From assembly GCA_003550325.1 (NCBI GenBank), contig QKWP01000051.1:572768-636767 (forward strand): a stretch of 64,000 bases of DNA. The letters run 5' to 3'. This document shows positions 12,663-24,721 of this stretch, piece after piece. How positions within the stretch are numbered: the first letter of the stretch is position 1; every line of letters starts with the position of its first letter. Below the pieces are notes generated by a model, which was not told where the DNA came from, did not search any database, and saw only the letters and a list, made by a program, of their open reading frames with translations. Origin of the DNA: Gigaspora rosea (lineage: Eukaryota > Glomeromycota > Glomeromycetes > Diversisporales > Gigasporaceae). The position numbers and the translations under genes are program-made.

Positions 12663-13074
12663 GTCTAAGCTCTATATCAGTATATACGATATTTCTAGTT
12701 TTCATCGCTGTGCTAAAAATTGATATACAGTTGAACCTCCCAAACTGGTATGCATGGTGGCAATTTTATTAATAGAATAAAGAAAATAATTGTATATTTG
12801 CTTTAGAAATATTTAATATTTTGAATTTTTAATAATTTTACAATTATTAATAAAATTTTAAAATTTAAAAACTTAAATATATGAATATATTAATATAGTA
12901 TTTAATATAGGTTGTATTTAAGTTTTGGTTAAAATTATTTAATTATTAAAGCTTATATATAAAATTTAGTTAATATAAACCAAATTTAAAGTGGATAAAA
13001 TTTTGGGAATTCTTATATTATAGCTAATATAACCTTTATATATATTGTTCGGGGTCCTATCATAGTACTGTAGA

Positions 13075-13640
13075 ATTCACAACCAACACAAACCGTGTAT
13101 CATGATAGCAAAATTCATAGCAAAATTTTACAATAAATCATGATAGAATTTACGACTATGATTCCAACACAAACTATCTCACCATAGTAGTTTGTAAATT
13201 TTTGTAATGAAATCTTTTACAGTAAGTTATAATAGAAATTGTGACTTAATTTCAATACATACAATATACTACTTTGTTACCAACTTAAATATATATTGTG
13301 TCATCATGATAGCTCATATATTTTGTGATAGAATGTTTTTACAGTAAATCAAATAGAAATTATGACAATTTCAATACAATCTAAATAATCTTAATTGAGA
13401 GTCTTAAAATTTATCTAAGAATGCCCAAACTTTGTTACTTTTGATGAATAAGCTTGAGTAAAATAATTCTTTAGCAAATATGAGAAAAAAATTTTGCATT
13501 TACCATAATAAGTAGTAACAACTTATACTAATTTGCTATAGAACTACTTGCACCAAATTCTATTCTAATATTTTGAAACTCAAAAAATTAATTATATTCG
13601 CATAGCTCACTGTATTTGCTGACACGCTTCTTGTTCTTGA
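13075..13640 (-). repeat. dispersed repeat family R1, inverted copy
   Basis: Reverse-complement copy of 32330-32960. The order of landmarks (AATTCACAACC, CCAACACAAAC, AATGCCCAAACTTTGTTAC) is the mirror of that copy. Non-coding. Confidence 0.65.
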
Positions 13641-14700
13641 TTAGCACAATTCGCGGAAGATTTTTATTATAAAAGCCATATTTATATCTGGCCCACTTTT
13701 TATTTTAGTATTTCTTGTAAGGCTTATTGGTTTAACAATTTGTACTGTACAAACTAAAACATATCGAATATATTGGGTATGTAATTTTAATTGAAAATTT
13801 AATAATGTTGAATGTATCGATATTATCAAAAGTATTAATGTAATATAAAAATTATAGATCTTTTATATACTGATTATGCTGAAATTAATAATAATTTAAT
13901 TGAATCAGCTGAAAAATTATTCGACTAGTTTTTTTGTCAGAAACAGTTGTAAACAATCCCATTTATTTTCAAAATAAAGCTAATATAATCTCTAATAACT
14001 GGATTTATTTTTTATTATTATCAGTTTTGACAAGATCAGCCTTGATAAAGTGAACTGCAAAATAGAGAAAATTTACTAAACGAACTATTAATAAGAGGAA
14101 TAATAATTATATAACATTAATAAAGTTAATTAACATTTTAATAATTGGCATTTTATTTAGACACAATTAATTTAGTACTAACCCATTGAATGGACTTTTT
14201 ATTTATTGAATTAAGTCTGATTTACGATACAGTATAGATGATTGTAATTATGTATCAGATAAGTTACCAACAGATTTTTCAAAAAATAAATATTAATAAT
14301 AAAATAAATAAAGTTGCATTTGTCTTTTTTTTGGGATAATTTATTATTGATCGGTAAAATTATACCAACTCAAATATAACGTGCACTTCATTTTAAACTA
14401 CATACAGTACATATGTACGTACGTAAATTTGAAAGCGATGTCTAATATAAATACAATACAGAATTTTGTTGAGTTATGACTTTAGATAAATCTAGCTTAC
14501 CCAATCCTAATCTTAAAAAAATGTTACTATAGGGCTCAATCATTAAATTTCACTTCAGAGATAATCTCATGTTTTAAATATTTAATTAATTAAAACGAAA
14601 ATAAAATACTTTTTTTTTATCATTAATAATTAAAATACCAAAATATTATATGTACTATATATATGTATGCTCTTGAAAAACCATGTTAAACAAAATACCT
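13641..14700. other. A+T-rich stretch without recognised features
   Basis: No gene, RNA or repeat pair was recognised. A 62-codon open frame at 13641-13829 (minus) has no family resemblance and no copy. Confidence 0.4.
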
Positions 14701-15490
14701 ATATAAGGGAGACGGGTATTATGATGAAGTTAAAGTTTCTACAATGAAAACTTTTTATTAACTCGCATAAATACCAAATATTTTTGGCATTAATTCATAT
14801 TATATTCAAGAATAAGCCAATATAAAAATAAAAGAAGCAAAAAAATTAGAATTGGCCAAATGATCATCATCATGTGCAACGTATTATAAATCAGAAATTT
14901 TGATTGATAGGGTATTATGACGAATTTAATTTTAGCAGCAAAAAAAAATTTTTTCGCTTTTATTCGTTTCCTTTAGACCTAGATTTTGGTCAACCTCTTT
15001 TTCGGTTGGTCGCTTCTTTTTTTTGAGCTATTTCAGCTTTCTTTTTGGCCACTGTTTCTTTTTTTGGGCTAGCATAATATAATGTAATAAACTATTCTGT
15101 AATGTACACTTTTATGTAACGCATCACCAGTTATATAAATGAATCTTTTTATTAAACTATCTAGTACAGCACTAAAGTAAATATTGACAATGGATCTAGA
15201 TTTATTGCATCATTATTGCATCAGTCATAAAACGCATTTGTTTTGAAAAGATTAAAAAACAAAAAATAAGACGAAATGTCTAAAGAAAAAAAAGAGCAAA
15301 AAGTCTAAGTGTTACAAAATAAAATGTGCAGTGTAAATTTAAATCACATCAATCAAGCATTTCTTTTTAAAGAAACAAGTTCTATCACATGATGTTATTA
15401 GCCATTCTTCACATTACTCAACACATGTTTCATTATAACGCATAATTAATAGTTCGTCATTAAGTTATAATATCGTTTTGCCTTTATATC

Positions 15491-15595
15491 TTGTAATCTA
15501 GTGGTCCAAATCTGGTAATTTTTATATCATTCGAATCCTCTCACTAAGGGGATTCGAATGGTGAAAAAATTATTCAATTTGGATTACAGATTCAC
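15491..15595. repeat. small palindromic MITE, GATCCAGTGGTCCAAATC family
   Basis: A palindrome of about 100 bp with ends TCTAGTGGTCCAAATC and GATTTGG-like text, and a central pair CATTCGAATCC/GGATTCGAATG. Related copies lie at 28085-28193, 28266-28372 and 42107-42196. Confidence 0.6.
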
Positions 15596-15650
15596 AAAAT
15601 ATTCCAAATTCATCATAATACCCCCTTCATCATAATTAAAGATATGGATC

Positions 15651-16105
15651 ATATAGTCGACTAATCGACTAAATATTTTTGTAGTCAGTCGATCAATTAA
15701 TTGATTAGTCGATTAGTCAATTAATTGATTAGTCGATTAGTCAATTAGTCGACTAGTCGACTAGTTTGGTTAATAACGAATATATCAGCACAGTATATAT
15801 TTTATTTACACATGCATATATATATGCATATATATGTATGCGTATTCTATAATATATATTTCATAAACCTGACTAAATCGACTAATTGATTAATCAGACT
15901 AATCGACTAATTGATTAATCGATTAATCAACTAATCGACTAATCGACTAATTGACTAATCGACTAGTCGATTAGTCGACTAATCGATTAATCGATTAGTC
16001 GATTAGTTGATTAGTCGATTAGTCGATTAGTCGATTAATCGATTAGTCGATTTTTAGTTAGTCGATGACTAACAGTTTTAGTCGACTGACTAATCGACTA
16101 GAAAT
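15651..16105. repeat. palindromic TCGACTAA/TTAGTCGA satellite-like array
   Basis: Dense repeats of GATTAGTC and its complement GACTAATC in both orientations (15655-15765 and 15875-16105), separated by an A+T stretch with ATATATGCATATATATG. Nearly every unit can pair with its neighbours, so the block could form extensive hairpins. Non-coding. Confidence 0.8.
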
Positions 16106-16159
16106 TTTTGACCGATTCCTATTCTTAATCATAATACCCCCGTCTCCCTTATATTACTG

Positions 16160-18130
16160 AACTATATAAAAAAAAATTAAGCTCTTAAATAATAATAATA
16201 ATAATAATCAAAGACTATCGTGTTGCAAAAATATTAGTATAAAAGCTGGAATATTTAGTTGAAGCATAATAGTTAGTTATAAGTTGAATTTAAAAAATAA
16301 ATAAACATTTTATTTAAAAATTTATTTAAAAATAACTCACTCTGTTATTGATAGACTAGTTTTATATTTATTATACATTTCATCTATGAATTGTCGTCTC
16401 ATGGCATACTTGTAAATAGGAATCAAATTAAACCAATAATCATAGCAAATTGAAAGCCAAAATGATGCGATAAATAGATAATACATACGGTTGCCTTATC
16501 TGAGTCTCTATAAGATTCTGATATGCATCATGAGCTGATATAGCAGTGTTCCTACAAATGAACCAATAATATATCGACTCACTATCATACCATCAAACTA
16601 ATGGGCTAAATGCTTAAAAAGATATATATATATTATTTAAAGAAAATGCCAAAAATAAAATGAAAATATATGTGATTACCAAGTGATTCTCATTTAATTT
16701 TGATATATCAGCATTCCAATTGACTCTTCCTTTTTCCGTTTTCTTTTCATTATTAGGCCGTTTGAAGTTAATTTTTCGGTTAACATCACCTCCCCTCTCC
16801 CCCCAACGGCCCCCCGGCCCTCCCAGTAAAATGAACATATGAAAAAAAATAAAAAAATAAAATATTATCATTATTTAGAAATCAAATTCAATATATAAAT
16901 TCATTTATTACTTCCTGCATGAGATATTACTAGTATATATTAAGTATTTATAAAGTGGCTGGCGTACGTACATAGCTCTATATCTGATATATGGAGACTT
17001 CTAAAGCGGAGCAGAATCACATGACACCTGACCAATCAAATTAGGAATTTGATGATCTTTGGCGAAGCAAACAAGAATGAGGAACGAAAACCTTGAAAAA
17101 TACAAAAAACGACAGTCTAAACTGGGACACTTGAAGAAGAGTGAACCCAGTAATGATCACGAATTGTGTCACCCTCGATATAATCACTTGTTAATTTTGA
17201 TTGGTCGAAAGAATATAAACAAAATCAGATGATACAGATAATCACATACAAACAACTAGTTTGTGTAACTATAACGTAAGCATTGCTGCATTATTTCCCA
17301 GGACCTTGTCGTTACAGCTTTACTAAAGGAATTTCATTTAAGCTTCGCTATTAGATTAGAAGGAACTTTACGAACTAAAAATTCTCAAGAAAGCTTTTAA
17401 GGTAAAAGTTTTTAAGGTGAAAAGGGCAGTTTCACAGGTGAAATTTTGAGCTAGAACGATTTCTGCATCGTCTTGGGGTTTTTTATATTCTTTTTGAAAA
17501 TGTCCACTTAATACAAAAATATTTTGCATTTTGTCTTTTTTATTAGTGACAATTTCTTTATAAGTCGATTACAACCTTTTAGTCTAGCATTAGCACCTGT
17601 CTTGGAATATTTTCATTGGTCTGTTGCTTTGTGTTCAACGAGTTGAATTAATTATTAAATAAGTTATGCAATACTTTTACTTTTTAATTATGAGGTCCTT
17701 TATGATTTAGTTAAATCTTCTGAAATTCATTTAATTAAGTCTAAAGCTCACTAATTACGATCTTATGTTCTTAGATTTATAGTCAAGAAAATAGCAAAAT
17801 AGTAGTGCTACAAAAATGGAGCAATGATATTTTAACAATTTTTGGTATGTTAACTGTTACAATGCTATTTAGCTTATATGTTTAATTTATTTGATTTATA
17901 ATTTATTAAGGGCATAAATTCGAATTTTTTTTTAAAGGTAAAATTATATATATATATTGTTTGTACAAAGTGCAATTTGAAAATAAAAAATTTATAAAAA
18001 AAGTTCTTTTTGAAACAATAGTAATTATCAAAAATATTTTTGAAAATTTCAATATGCATCTAATATTACATTGGCGATATCTAAAAATTATTAAAAGTAA
18101 GTGTGTGAATTAAATTTAAATTCAGCTTGA
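16160..18130. other. intergenic, with two repeat fragments
   Basis: No gene. At 16755-16835 lies a truncated copy of the TTAA/GGCC MITE of 22664-22917 (GGCCGTTTGAAGTTAATTTT, then a C-rich stretch). An 85-codon frame at 16614-16871 merely reads through it. At 17126-17200 lies a solo copy of the outer arm of the 22968-24383 foldback. Confidence 0.6.
17126..17200 (+). repeat. solo copy of foldback outer arm
   Basis: Text around AAGAAGAGTGAACCCAGTAA and CACCCTCGATATAATCAC matches the left outer arm at 22968-23045 and, inverted, the right outer arm at 24325-24383. This looks like a dispersed element end. Confidence 0.65.
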
Positions 18131-18136
18131 TTTTTT

Positions 18137-19050
18137 TTATTTATAACCACTAATTACTTCTTTTAAACTTTTACCATATAATTTTATATGTTCTACTAAC
18201 TTATTGAATGCATCACTTTCATTCTGAGCAAATCGTCGCCTCCATATGTATTCCAGAAAGTAAGCATCATATAAGTCTTTGACTGTTCCGTATCGTGGAA
18301 GTGAAGTTTTTACTGCAAGCCAAGTTGATTCGATTGTGTTTGTGTGAATTCCTGTTTCAGGATCTTTAAAGTGTTTCGAATGATTAACAGTTCCATAATT
18401 CCACCCATAGTTTTTAAAGTCTTCAGTCTGGTAAGCAGACCAACAGTCACTGTAAATCGTAGTACCTTTTTCAACATACTCTTCTAAAATTTTAGTTAAT
18501 GTTTCTTTGGTACAATTAGGAACTGTCACCAAGAACATTTTACCTGAATCTCTTTCAACCCCACCAAACACCCACTGTCCATCCACCCTCTTGCCTTTAT
18601 TAAATTTTCACTTACCAAATTTACTTTCATCGATTTCAACAATCTTATCTTCACCTCCAATTTTTTGATTTTTTTCATTCATTATAGCTACACTACATAC
18701 ATCACGACAAAAATTATACCAATCTACCATCATTTTAGAACTAGCATCACTCTCAGCAACAACAAATTTTTGGGGCAGTTTATGAGACCAACAGAACATG
18801 ATTTTAGCAATTTGGGCTAGAGATAATTTAGAATTAGTTATCCATGTATCCGATCTTATAATAGTTGAAAAACCACAAGCAGTTTTTGAGGTGCAGGCCC
18901 ATTTTTGATTATCAATGCGGGAATGATCTTTTGTTTTGCGCATGGGGCTTTCACATTTTTTACAAAAACGAATTCGAGGAAGAATTTCAAGTTCTTCAAA
19001 AAATTCTACAGAATGCTCAGTATCTTGTATATTAAGGTAAATATCACCAT
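18137..19050 (-). pseudogene. Merlin (ISXO2-like, DDE) transposase, one internal TGA
   Basis: One frame encodes the whole transposase apart from TGA at 18608-18610. Upstream of the first in-frame ATG (18943) it already reads EFFEELEILPRIRFCKKCES, and the CxxC of this zinc ribbon pairs with WACTSKTACGF. No in-frame ATG precedes it after a TAA, so the start is also lost or lies in another exon. The catalytic triad is visible: D in KIVEIDESKFG, D in TTIYSDCWSAY and E in HTNTIESTW. Downstream comes VDGQWVFGGVERDSG, typical of the ISXO2/IS1595 fold. The stop falls between FGK and KFNKGKR, where the family usually has a basic residue. I found no convincing terminal repeats, so element limits are unknown. 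Function when intact: cut-and-paste transposition. Confidence 0.88.
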
Positions 19051-19129
19051 AATTTTTACTAGAGCTGATGATGAAATGTCTGTCATGATTTTGTTAGAAA
19101 GTTTGAAGATAATAAGAGCTTGAGTTAGA

Positions 19130-20150
19130 TTATTTTAATCCGTTTTGAAATTTTATTAATTTTATTTGCATGTCTTTTATATTTTAAAAAATACTAGAAA
19201 TTTGCAATAATGTAGACTTATTAGTTTGGTGATGTGTTTATTAATTTTTTTTTCTATTTAATTATGGCGTTCTCAAATATCTTTAATGAAGCTAATAAAG
19301 AATCTGATTAACTAGTTGATCAATCAAGTTATTGTTGAGTATTTGAAAATGCTATTCATACTAATTTTTTTTTTAAAAAAAAAATAGAATTGATCTTATC
19401 AAATTACAACTTCAGAATTCAAGAAAACTTAACAATATAGACATATTTTTTTAACATTGGAAGTATTCTATTGAATTTTTTTTGTTATAATTTATTCATA
19501 TTTTTTTTATTTTTCCCATAAATTCAAGAATATCTACAAATTTACTATATTTTATATCATAATATTAAAGAATTATTTCATTTAAAAACAATCTACATAT
19601 CATTGAAATAGCTTCTTTTTATATTTCATAATAATATATATGCTTGAATTAGCAATTAATCAAAAGGACCGGCCCAATTTTTGGATGGACGGATCGATTA
19701 ATAGCCCTAGTGGGTATATATTATAGTGAATTGTTACTTGGTGTGATTAGCAAAATAACTTCTTCCAATTACGATTAATGTCTGAATGGAAGAGCTTCTA
19801 TACTTAACTATCTATAATAAGCTTAATGTAAAATATAAATATAGAAAGTGAAAAAATCAGCGAAATAACTATATTGAACGTATTGAGTAGCAATTTTCAT
19901 ATAGATATACATCTATGAGAATTTAAAAAGTTTAATTACTAAAACTAGGAATTTATTGGATAAATATGCAAACTTGATTTTTAATAAATTAGCCAAATTT
20001 AGTATGCAATATTTTGTAATCCATAAACTCTTATTAATGTGTATTGATATTAAAAAAACTGATAATTTATAATTTGACAAAATAATACATAACTTATATG
20101 CGGATCGAGCAGATTACACTTAATCCTGATTTGAACAATATACAGTATTT
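19130..20150. other. A+T-rich intergenic, nothing recognised
   Basis: Contains only homopolymer tracts and a short poly-T/poly-A hairpin near 19365-19385. A patch near 19665-19710 (GGACCGGCCCAATTTTTGGA) looks like a transposon end, but no partner end was found. Confidence 0.4.
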
Positions 20151-20154
20151 GCAT

Positions 20155-20312
20155 ATAGGCGTTGTTTTGGGACACGAGTTTGAGGCAAGCTATAGTTAAT
20201 TTAGCAGAATAAAATTATATTTTTAACATCATTAAAAATCCTCGGCTAAATTAATCATTAGCTTGTTTTCAAATATGTGTTTCTAAATAACGCCCATAGG
20301 CATTATTTCGCA
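20155..20312. mobile_element. MITE-like inverted repeat, about 158 bp
   Basis: The left side ATAGGCGTTGTTTTGGGACA is mirrored imperfectly by the right side (CTAAATAACGCCCATAGG), and the pairing continues through TTAATTTAGC on both arms. No clear target duplication. Confidence 0.5.
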
Positions 20313-20656
20313 CAAATGCTGACATTAATAAATTTCTCTATTTTATTAACATTAACAGCAGCCCGTTCTCATTATATATTATACCTTGTTTAAAAAAAAA
20401 AAAAATTCAACCTGCTGACTAGAATCAAGTTATGCAAATAAAAAATTAACTTTGCATGGCCTAATATAAATGAAATTTGACATCCATTTTTTGAATATCA
20501 CATGATGGTAAAATCAAACCTGCGCCCTGTCAAATTTCAAGTGAACTTTGAAATCTTATGATACTAAAATCCGGATTTCTGAATTTCATGTAACCAATTG
20601 ATCTACACTATATAATTGCTATAACCTGGGTTAAATTAACCCAAGGTAATCAGAAC

Positions 20657-21361
20657 TAGTGATACGGGCTGACCTCAGCCCATCAGCCGGGAGGGCAGGT
20701 GGGTCGGCCCTTAACCCACATTTCTGCAGGTCAGCCCGGCCGGTATATAGTTAAATTTTTTTCGTCTGATAGAATTTCATTGTAGAACTTATAATTATTA
20801 GTTAAATCACGCGTAGAACATTCTCAAGTTAGAGCTTGCAGTCGATAACTATCTATCCAACTAAAATCGAATAGTCGACTTTTCTAGTCGATATTTATAA
20901 ATTCAACTAGTCAGATTAAAGCACTGATTATCGATTATAAGTTAGTAAACTGTCATATTATCACTTTTATTTCCAACTATGAGAAAATAACCCGGTAGAT
21001 CACCGGCCATAAGAGAACCCTCTTATAACCACATATAGATTCACTATATATATGCATCACATGCACTCTTCCTACTATTTGTAATTTATGTAACATTATA
21101 TGTATGTATGCTTATGATGTGCTGATCATTATATCGACTAATTAAATGCATCTCCATGTACTGTAATTTTTTAGCAATTGAAAACTTGCACAAATATTGT
21201 AATGTAATTCTGACTATTTTCATATCGAGAAGATCAGATTATAAGACTACTTTTTATTTTGTTTGAAAGTTTTTTAACAATATGATCAGCCTGATCGACC
21301 GGGCTGATTCATTTTCCGCAGCTGGGTCAGCCCGAGAATTTGGCATCGACCCGTATCACTA
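20657..21361. mobile_element. 705-bp non-autonomous hAT-type element
   Basis: The ends TAGTGATACGGG are inverted at both termini and obey YARNG. The target duplication is ATCAGAAC (20649-20656) versus ATCAAAAC (21362-21369), 7 of 8 matching. Subterminal GGGTCAGCCCG-type G+C-rich text occurs near both ends. No transposase ORF. Confidence 0.82.
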
Positions 21362-21391
21362 ATCAAAACAAATAAATGCTATAAGCAGCCG

Positions 21392-21643
21392 GACCTAACC
21401 CTAACCCTAACTACGAGATATAAAACCACAACTACTAACAAAAAAAAAAAATTTCCTAACCCTAACCCTAACCACAAGGCAAAAAGTGTCTATAAAACCA
21501 CTACTAACAAAAAAAAATTTTATCTCGTTGTTAGGGTTAGAGTCTAACCCTAACAACGAGGTAAAATTTTTTTTTGTTAGTAGTGGTTTTATAGACACTT
21601 TTTGCCTTGTGGTTAGGGTTAGGGTTAGGAAATTTTTTTTTTT
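21392..21643. repeat. telomere-like CCCTAA tracts in a palindrome at the gap edge
   Basis: CCTAACCCTAACCCTAAC occurs at about 21393 and 21460. A nearly perfect palindrome of about 200 bp is centred near 21543 (CTCGTTGTTAGGGTTAGAGT and its mirror) and runs into the run of N. The arms also contain TATAAAACCACTACTAAC, found again degenerately at 23095-23170. Open frames here exist only because both arms read alike. Confidence 0.8.
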
Positions 21644-22609
21644 NNNNNNNNNNNNNNNNNNNNNNNNNNNNNNNNNNNNNNNNNNNNNNNNNNNNNNNNN
21701 NNNNNNNNNNNNNNNNNNNNNNNNNNNNNNNNNNNNNNNNNNNNNNNNNNNNNNNNNNNNNNNNNNNNNNNNNNNNNNNNNNNNNNNNNNNNNNNNNNNN
21801 NNNNNNNNNNNNNNNNNNNNNNNNNNNNNNNNNNNNNNNNNNNNNNNNNNNNNNNNNNNNNNNNNNNNNNNNNNNNNNNNNNNNNNNNNNNNNNNNNNNN
21901 NNNNNNNNNNNNNNNNNNNNNNNNNNNNNNNNNNNNNNNNNNNNNNNNNNNNNNNNNNNNNNNNNNNNNNNNNNNNNNNNNNNNNNNNNNNNNNNNNNNN
22001 NNNNNNNNNNNNNNNNNNNNNNNNNNNNNNNNNNNNNNNNNNNNNNNNNNNNNNNNNNNNNNNNNNNNNNNNNNNNNNNNNNNNNNNNNNNNNNNNNNNN
22101 NNNNNNNNNNNNNNNNNNNNNNNNNNNNNNNNNNNNNNNNNNNNNNNNNNNNNNNNNNNNNNNNNNNNNNNNNNNNNNNNNNNNNNNNNNNNNNNNNNNN
22201 NNNNNNNNNNNNNNNNNNNNNNNNNNNNNNNNNNNNNNNNNNNNNNNNNNNNNNNNNNNNNNNNNNNNNNNNNNNNNNNNNNNNNNNNNNNNNNNNNNNN
22301 NNNNNNNNNNNNNNNNNNNNNNNNNNNNNNNNNNNNNNNNNNNNNNNNNNNNNNNNNNNNNNNNNNNNNNNNNNNNNNNNNNNNNNNNNNNNNNNNNNNN
22401 NNNNNNNNNNNNNNNNNNNNNNNNNNNNNNNNNNNNNNNNNNNNNNNNNNNNNNNNNNNNNNNNNNNNNNNNNNNNNNNNNNNNNNNNNNNNNNNNNNNN
22501 NNNNNNNNNNNNNNNNNNNNNNNNNNNNNNNNNNNNNNNNNNNNNNNNNNNNNNNNNNNNNNNNNNNNNNNNNNNNNNNNNNNNNNNNNNNNNNNNNNNN
22601 NNNNNNNNN
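21644..22609. other. assembly gap (966 N)
   Basis: Unknown sequence directly abutting a palindrome. Any frame drawn across it is meaningless. Confidence 0.99.
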
Positions 22610-22663
22610 GTACGTACGAAGTTCTTTTTCTCTGATGAATACATTATATAATTAATTAATTAA

Positions 22664-22917
22664 GGCCATTTGAAGTTAATTTTTCGGTTAACATCACCCC
22701 CCAGCTGAAATCTCCCCTATCTCCCCCGAAAACAAACAGCCAATCAAAACACTGAATGACTCTCGCCATTCACCTGATTTATATCAACCAATGAAATTGG
22801 CTCATCTTTGTTCATTTTTATATGTTCGTTTCATATGTTCGTTTCATTTTACCCCCTCTCCCCCTCCTGAGAGTCCTGGGAAAGTGATGTTAACTGAAGA
22901 ATCAACTTCAAACGGCC
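22664..22917. mobile_element. 254-bp MITE flanked by TTAA
   Basis: The ends GGCCATTTGAAGTTAATTTT and GGCCGTTTGAAGTTGATTCT are inverted. TTAA lies at 22660-22663 and 22918-22921 (alternatively TA with an extra A in the ends). TTAA would suit a piggyBac-type target site. Partial copies lie at 16755-16835 and 46795-46935. Confidence 0.78.
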
Positions 22918-22967
22918 TTAAGTCCAGATCCAATTCCAATAAAGCATGAATATGGTAATTATTCTGA

Positions 22968-24383
22968 ACACTTAAAGAAGAGTGAACCCAGTGATGATCA
23001 CTAATTGTATTACCCTCGATATAATCACCTGATAATTTTGATTGGATACTTGATTATATATAAAAATGACCTTCTAGCTATATCAAAAGTCTACCCAAAC
23101 CCTAACCCTAACCACGAGTAAAAATATTTTTTGTTGGTGGTTTTATAGAAGCTTTTTGCCTCTAACCGCTTATAGCGTTTGATTGTTTTGATTATGTAGT
23201 GTCAATTGGTTACATGAGGTTCAGAAATGTTAGGACATGAGGGTCACATGGATTTAAGCATCATCCGATTTGCAAATTTTACGTTTTTGATACTCTTGCA
23301 CTTACTTTTTTGATACTTCTGTATGTACCCCAAAATTACGCTTACTTTTTTGATGCAAATCTGCATATATACATGTGACTTGTGTTACACAAAGGCCCAG
23401 TGTATTGTTTTTGCAAAAATAATTTTTGGTATATACAAGTCTAATTTTGCCCGGCATTAAGATTAATGCTAGTGGGCACTATCATAATAATGCCCCCGGC
23501 GGGGTTAGACATAATTCTGGCCCACCCTAACCCTAAATCTAGTAGTACCCTAACCCGGCATTAAGCTTAATGCTGGTGGAACTATCATGATAATGCCCTG
23601 GCGGGGTTAGACATAATTCTGGCCTACTCTAACCCTAAATCTAGGAACCCTAAAAACTAATTGTTCGAAGCAACATCCAACTACAGTACATATACTAGAT
23701 GCATATGTCATGTAACCAGTATATGAACTGTGATTGGATGTTGCTTCGAACAATTAGTTTTTAGAGTTCCTAGATTTAGGGTTAGAGTGGGCCGGAATTA
23801 TGTCTAACCCCACCGGGGCATTATCATAATAGTGCCCACCAGCATTAAGCTTAATGCTGGGTTAGGGTACCACTAGATTTATGGTTAGGGTGGGCCGGAA
23901 TTATGTCTAACCCCGCCAGGGGCATTATTATAATAGTGCCCACCAGCATTAAGCTTAATGCCGGGTTAGAGTACTACTAGATTTAGGGTTAGGGTGGGCC
24001 GGAATTATGTCTAACCCTGCCGGGGGCATTAACTTTATAGTGCCCACCAGCATTAAGCTTAATGCTGGGCAAATTAGACTTATGTAATGTTACACAACAT
24101 TAGCAGCGTGTAACCAAAAATTATTTTTGCAAAACAATGCACTGGGCCTTTGTGTAACACAAGTCACGTGTATATATGCAGATCTGCATCAAAAAAGTAA
24201 GCGTAATTTTGGGGTACATACAGGAGTATCAAAAAAGAAAGTGCAGAAGTATCAAAAACATAAGATTTGCATCTGATTTATAAATGTCATCTGATATTTG
24301 TTTACAATCTAAAAATATATGTGATTAAATCGAGGGTGATACAATTCGTAATCATCACTGGGTTCACTCTTCTTGAAACTACC
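22968..24383. mobile_element. 1.4-kb giant foldback element
   Basis: The outer arms (22968-23045 and 24325-24383) carry AAGAAGAGTGAACCCAGTGA and its complement. Long inner arms (about 23250-23690 and 23720-24296) pair through GGGGTACATACA, TTTTTGATGCAGATCTGCAT-like and TTGTTCGAAGCAACATCCAA text, meeting at a spacer near 23705. Each arm contains 104-bp tandem units. It is non-coding, and a single strand could fold over most of its length. Confidence 0.8.
23788..24072 (+). repeat. 104-bp tandem units with TTAGGG-like text
   Basis: Three units begin at GCCGGAATTATGTCTAACCC at 23791, 23894 and 23998 (period 103-104). Two inverted units lie in the opposite arm (about 23450-23650). Each unit includes the internal palindrome GCATTAAGCTTAATGC and a GGTTAGGGT stretch. 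Confidence 0.85.
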
Positions 24384-24683
24384 CAATTATTCTTATCCAA
24401 TATAGTCCTGTCGCGTTTTGTAATTGGATGTACAAAAATGTATACAAATGCATGTTACCCAATTTTTGATGGTGCACTATGTATTAATAAAACATCCTCA
24501 ATCCATACTATACAAACTAAATTATCAGCAAAAATGTTTTTGAAAAAATTTGGCAATGAATTTGATGATAAATCTGTGTTTGATATTTTAATAAGATATG
24601 GAACATTTAATATAACTTCAACTAATCTATCTGCAAAGTATAGAGCCACTTTACAGATTGATAAGTCTAGTTTTGCTTTGTAG
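24384..24683 (+). CDS. unrecognised ORF fragment next to the foldback
   Basis: The open frame ends in a stop at 24681-24683 after about 100 residues with fairly balanced composition (for example KMFLKKFGNEFDDKSVFDIL). Its upstream part reads out of the foldback, so the real start is unknown. I recognise no family. It may be the surviving 3' end of a gene interrupted by the foldback on the left and the hAT element on the right, or chance. Confidence 0.2.
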   Translation, partial: QLFLSNIVLSRFVIGCTKMYTNACYPIFDGALCINKTSSIHTIQTKLSAKMFLKKFGNEFDDKSVFDILIRYGTFNITSTNLSAKYRATLQIDKSSFAL

Positions 24684-24721
24684 CCTGAATGTGTGTCTAA
24701 TAAACCTAAAAAGGTTATGAC

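Larger units (their letters stand above)
14706..16149. mobile_element. 1.4-kb non-autonomous inverted-repeat element, TA-flanked
   Basis: The left end AGGGAGACGGGTATTATGAT is mirrored at the right end (ATCATAATACCCCCGTCTCC then CT), with a 2-bp difference. TA flanks both sides, compatible with a TA target site. The GGTATTATGA motif recurs internally near 14912 and 15605, suggesting a composite or duplicated element. The interior holds the 15491-15595 palindrome and the TCGACTAA array. No transposase seen. Confidence 0.65.

Noticed and set aside
21392..21643. Chromosome end (telomere)
   Set aside because: Tracts are two to three units long, occur in both orientations and are embedded in palindromes with normal sequence on both sides.
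21486..22655. Long open frames of 340-390 codons on both strands
   Set aside because: They are open only because they cross the run of N; the flanks are a palindrome.
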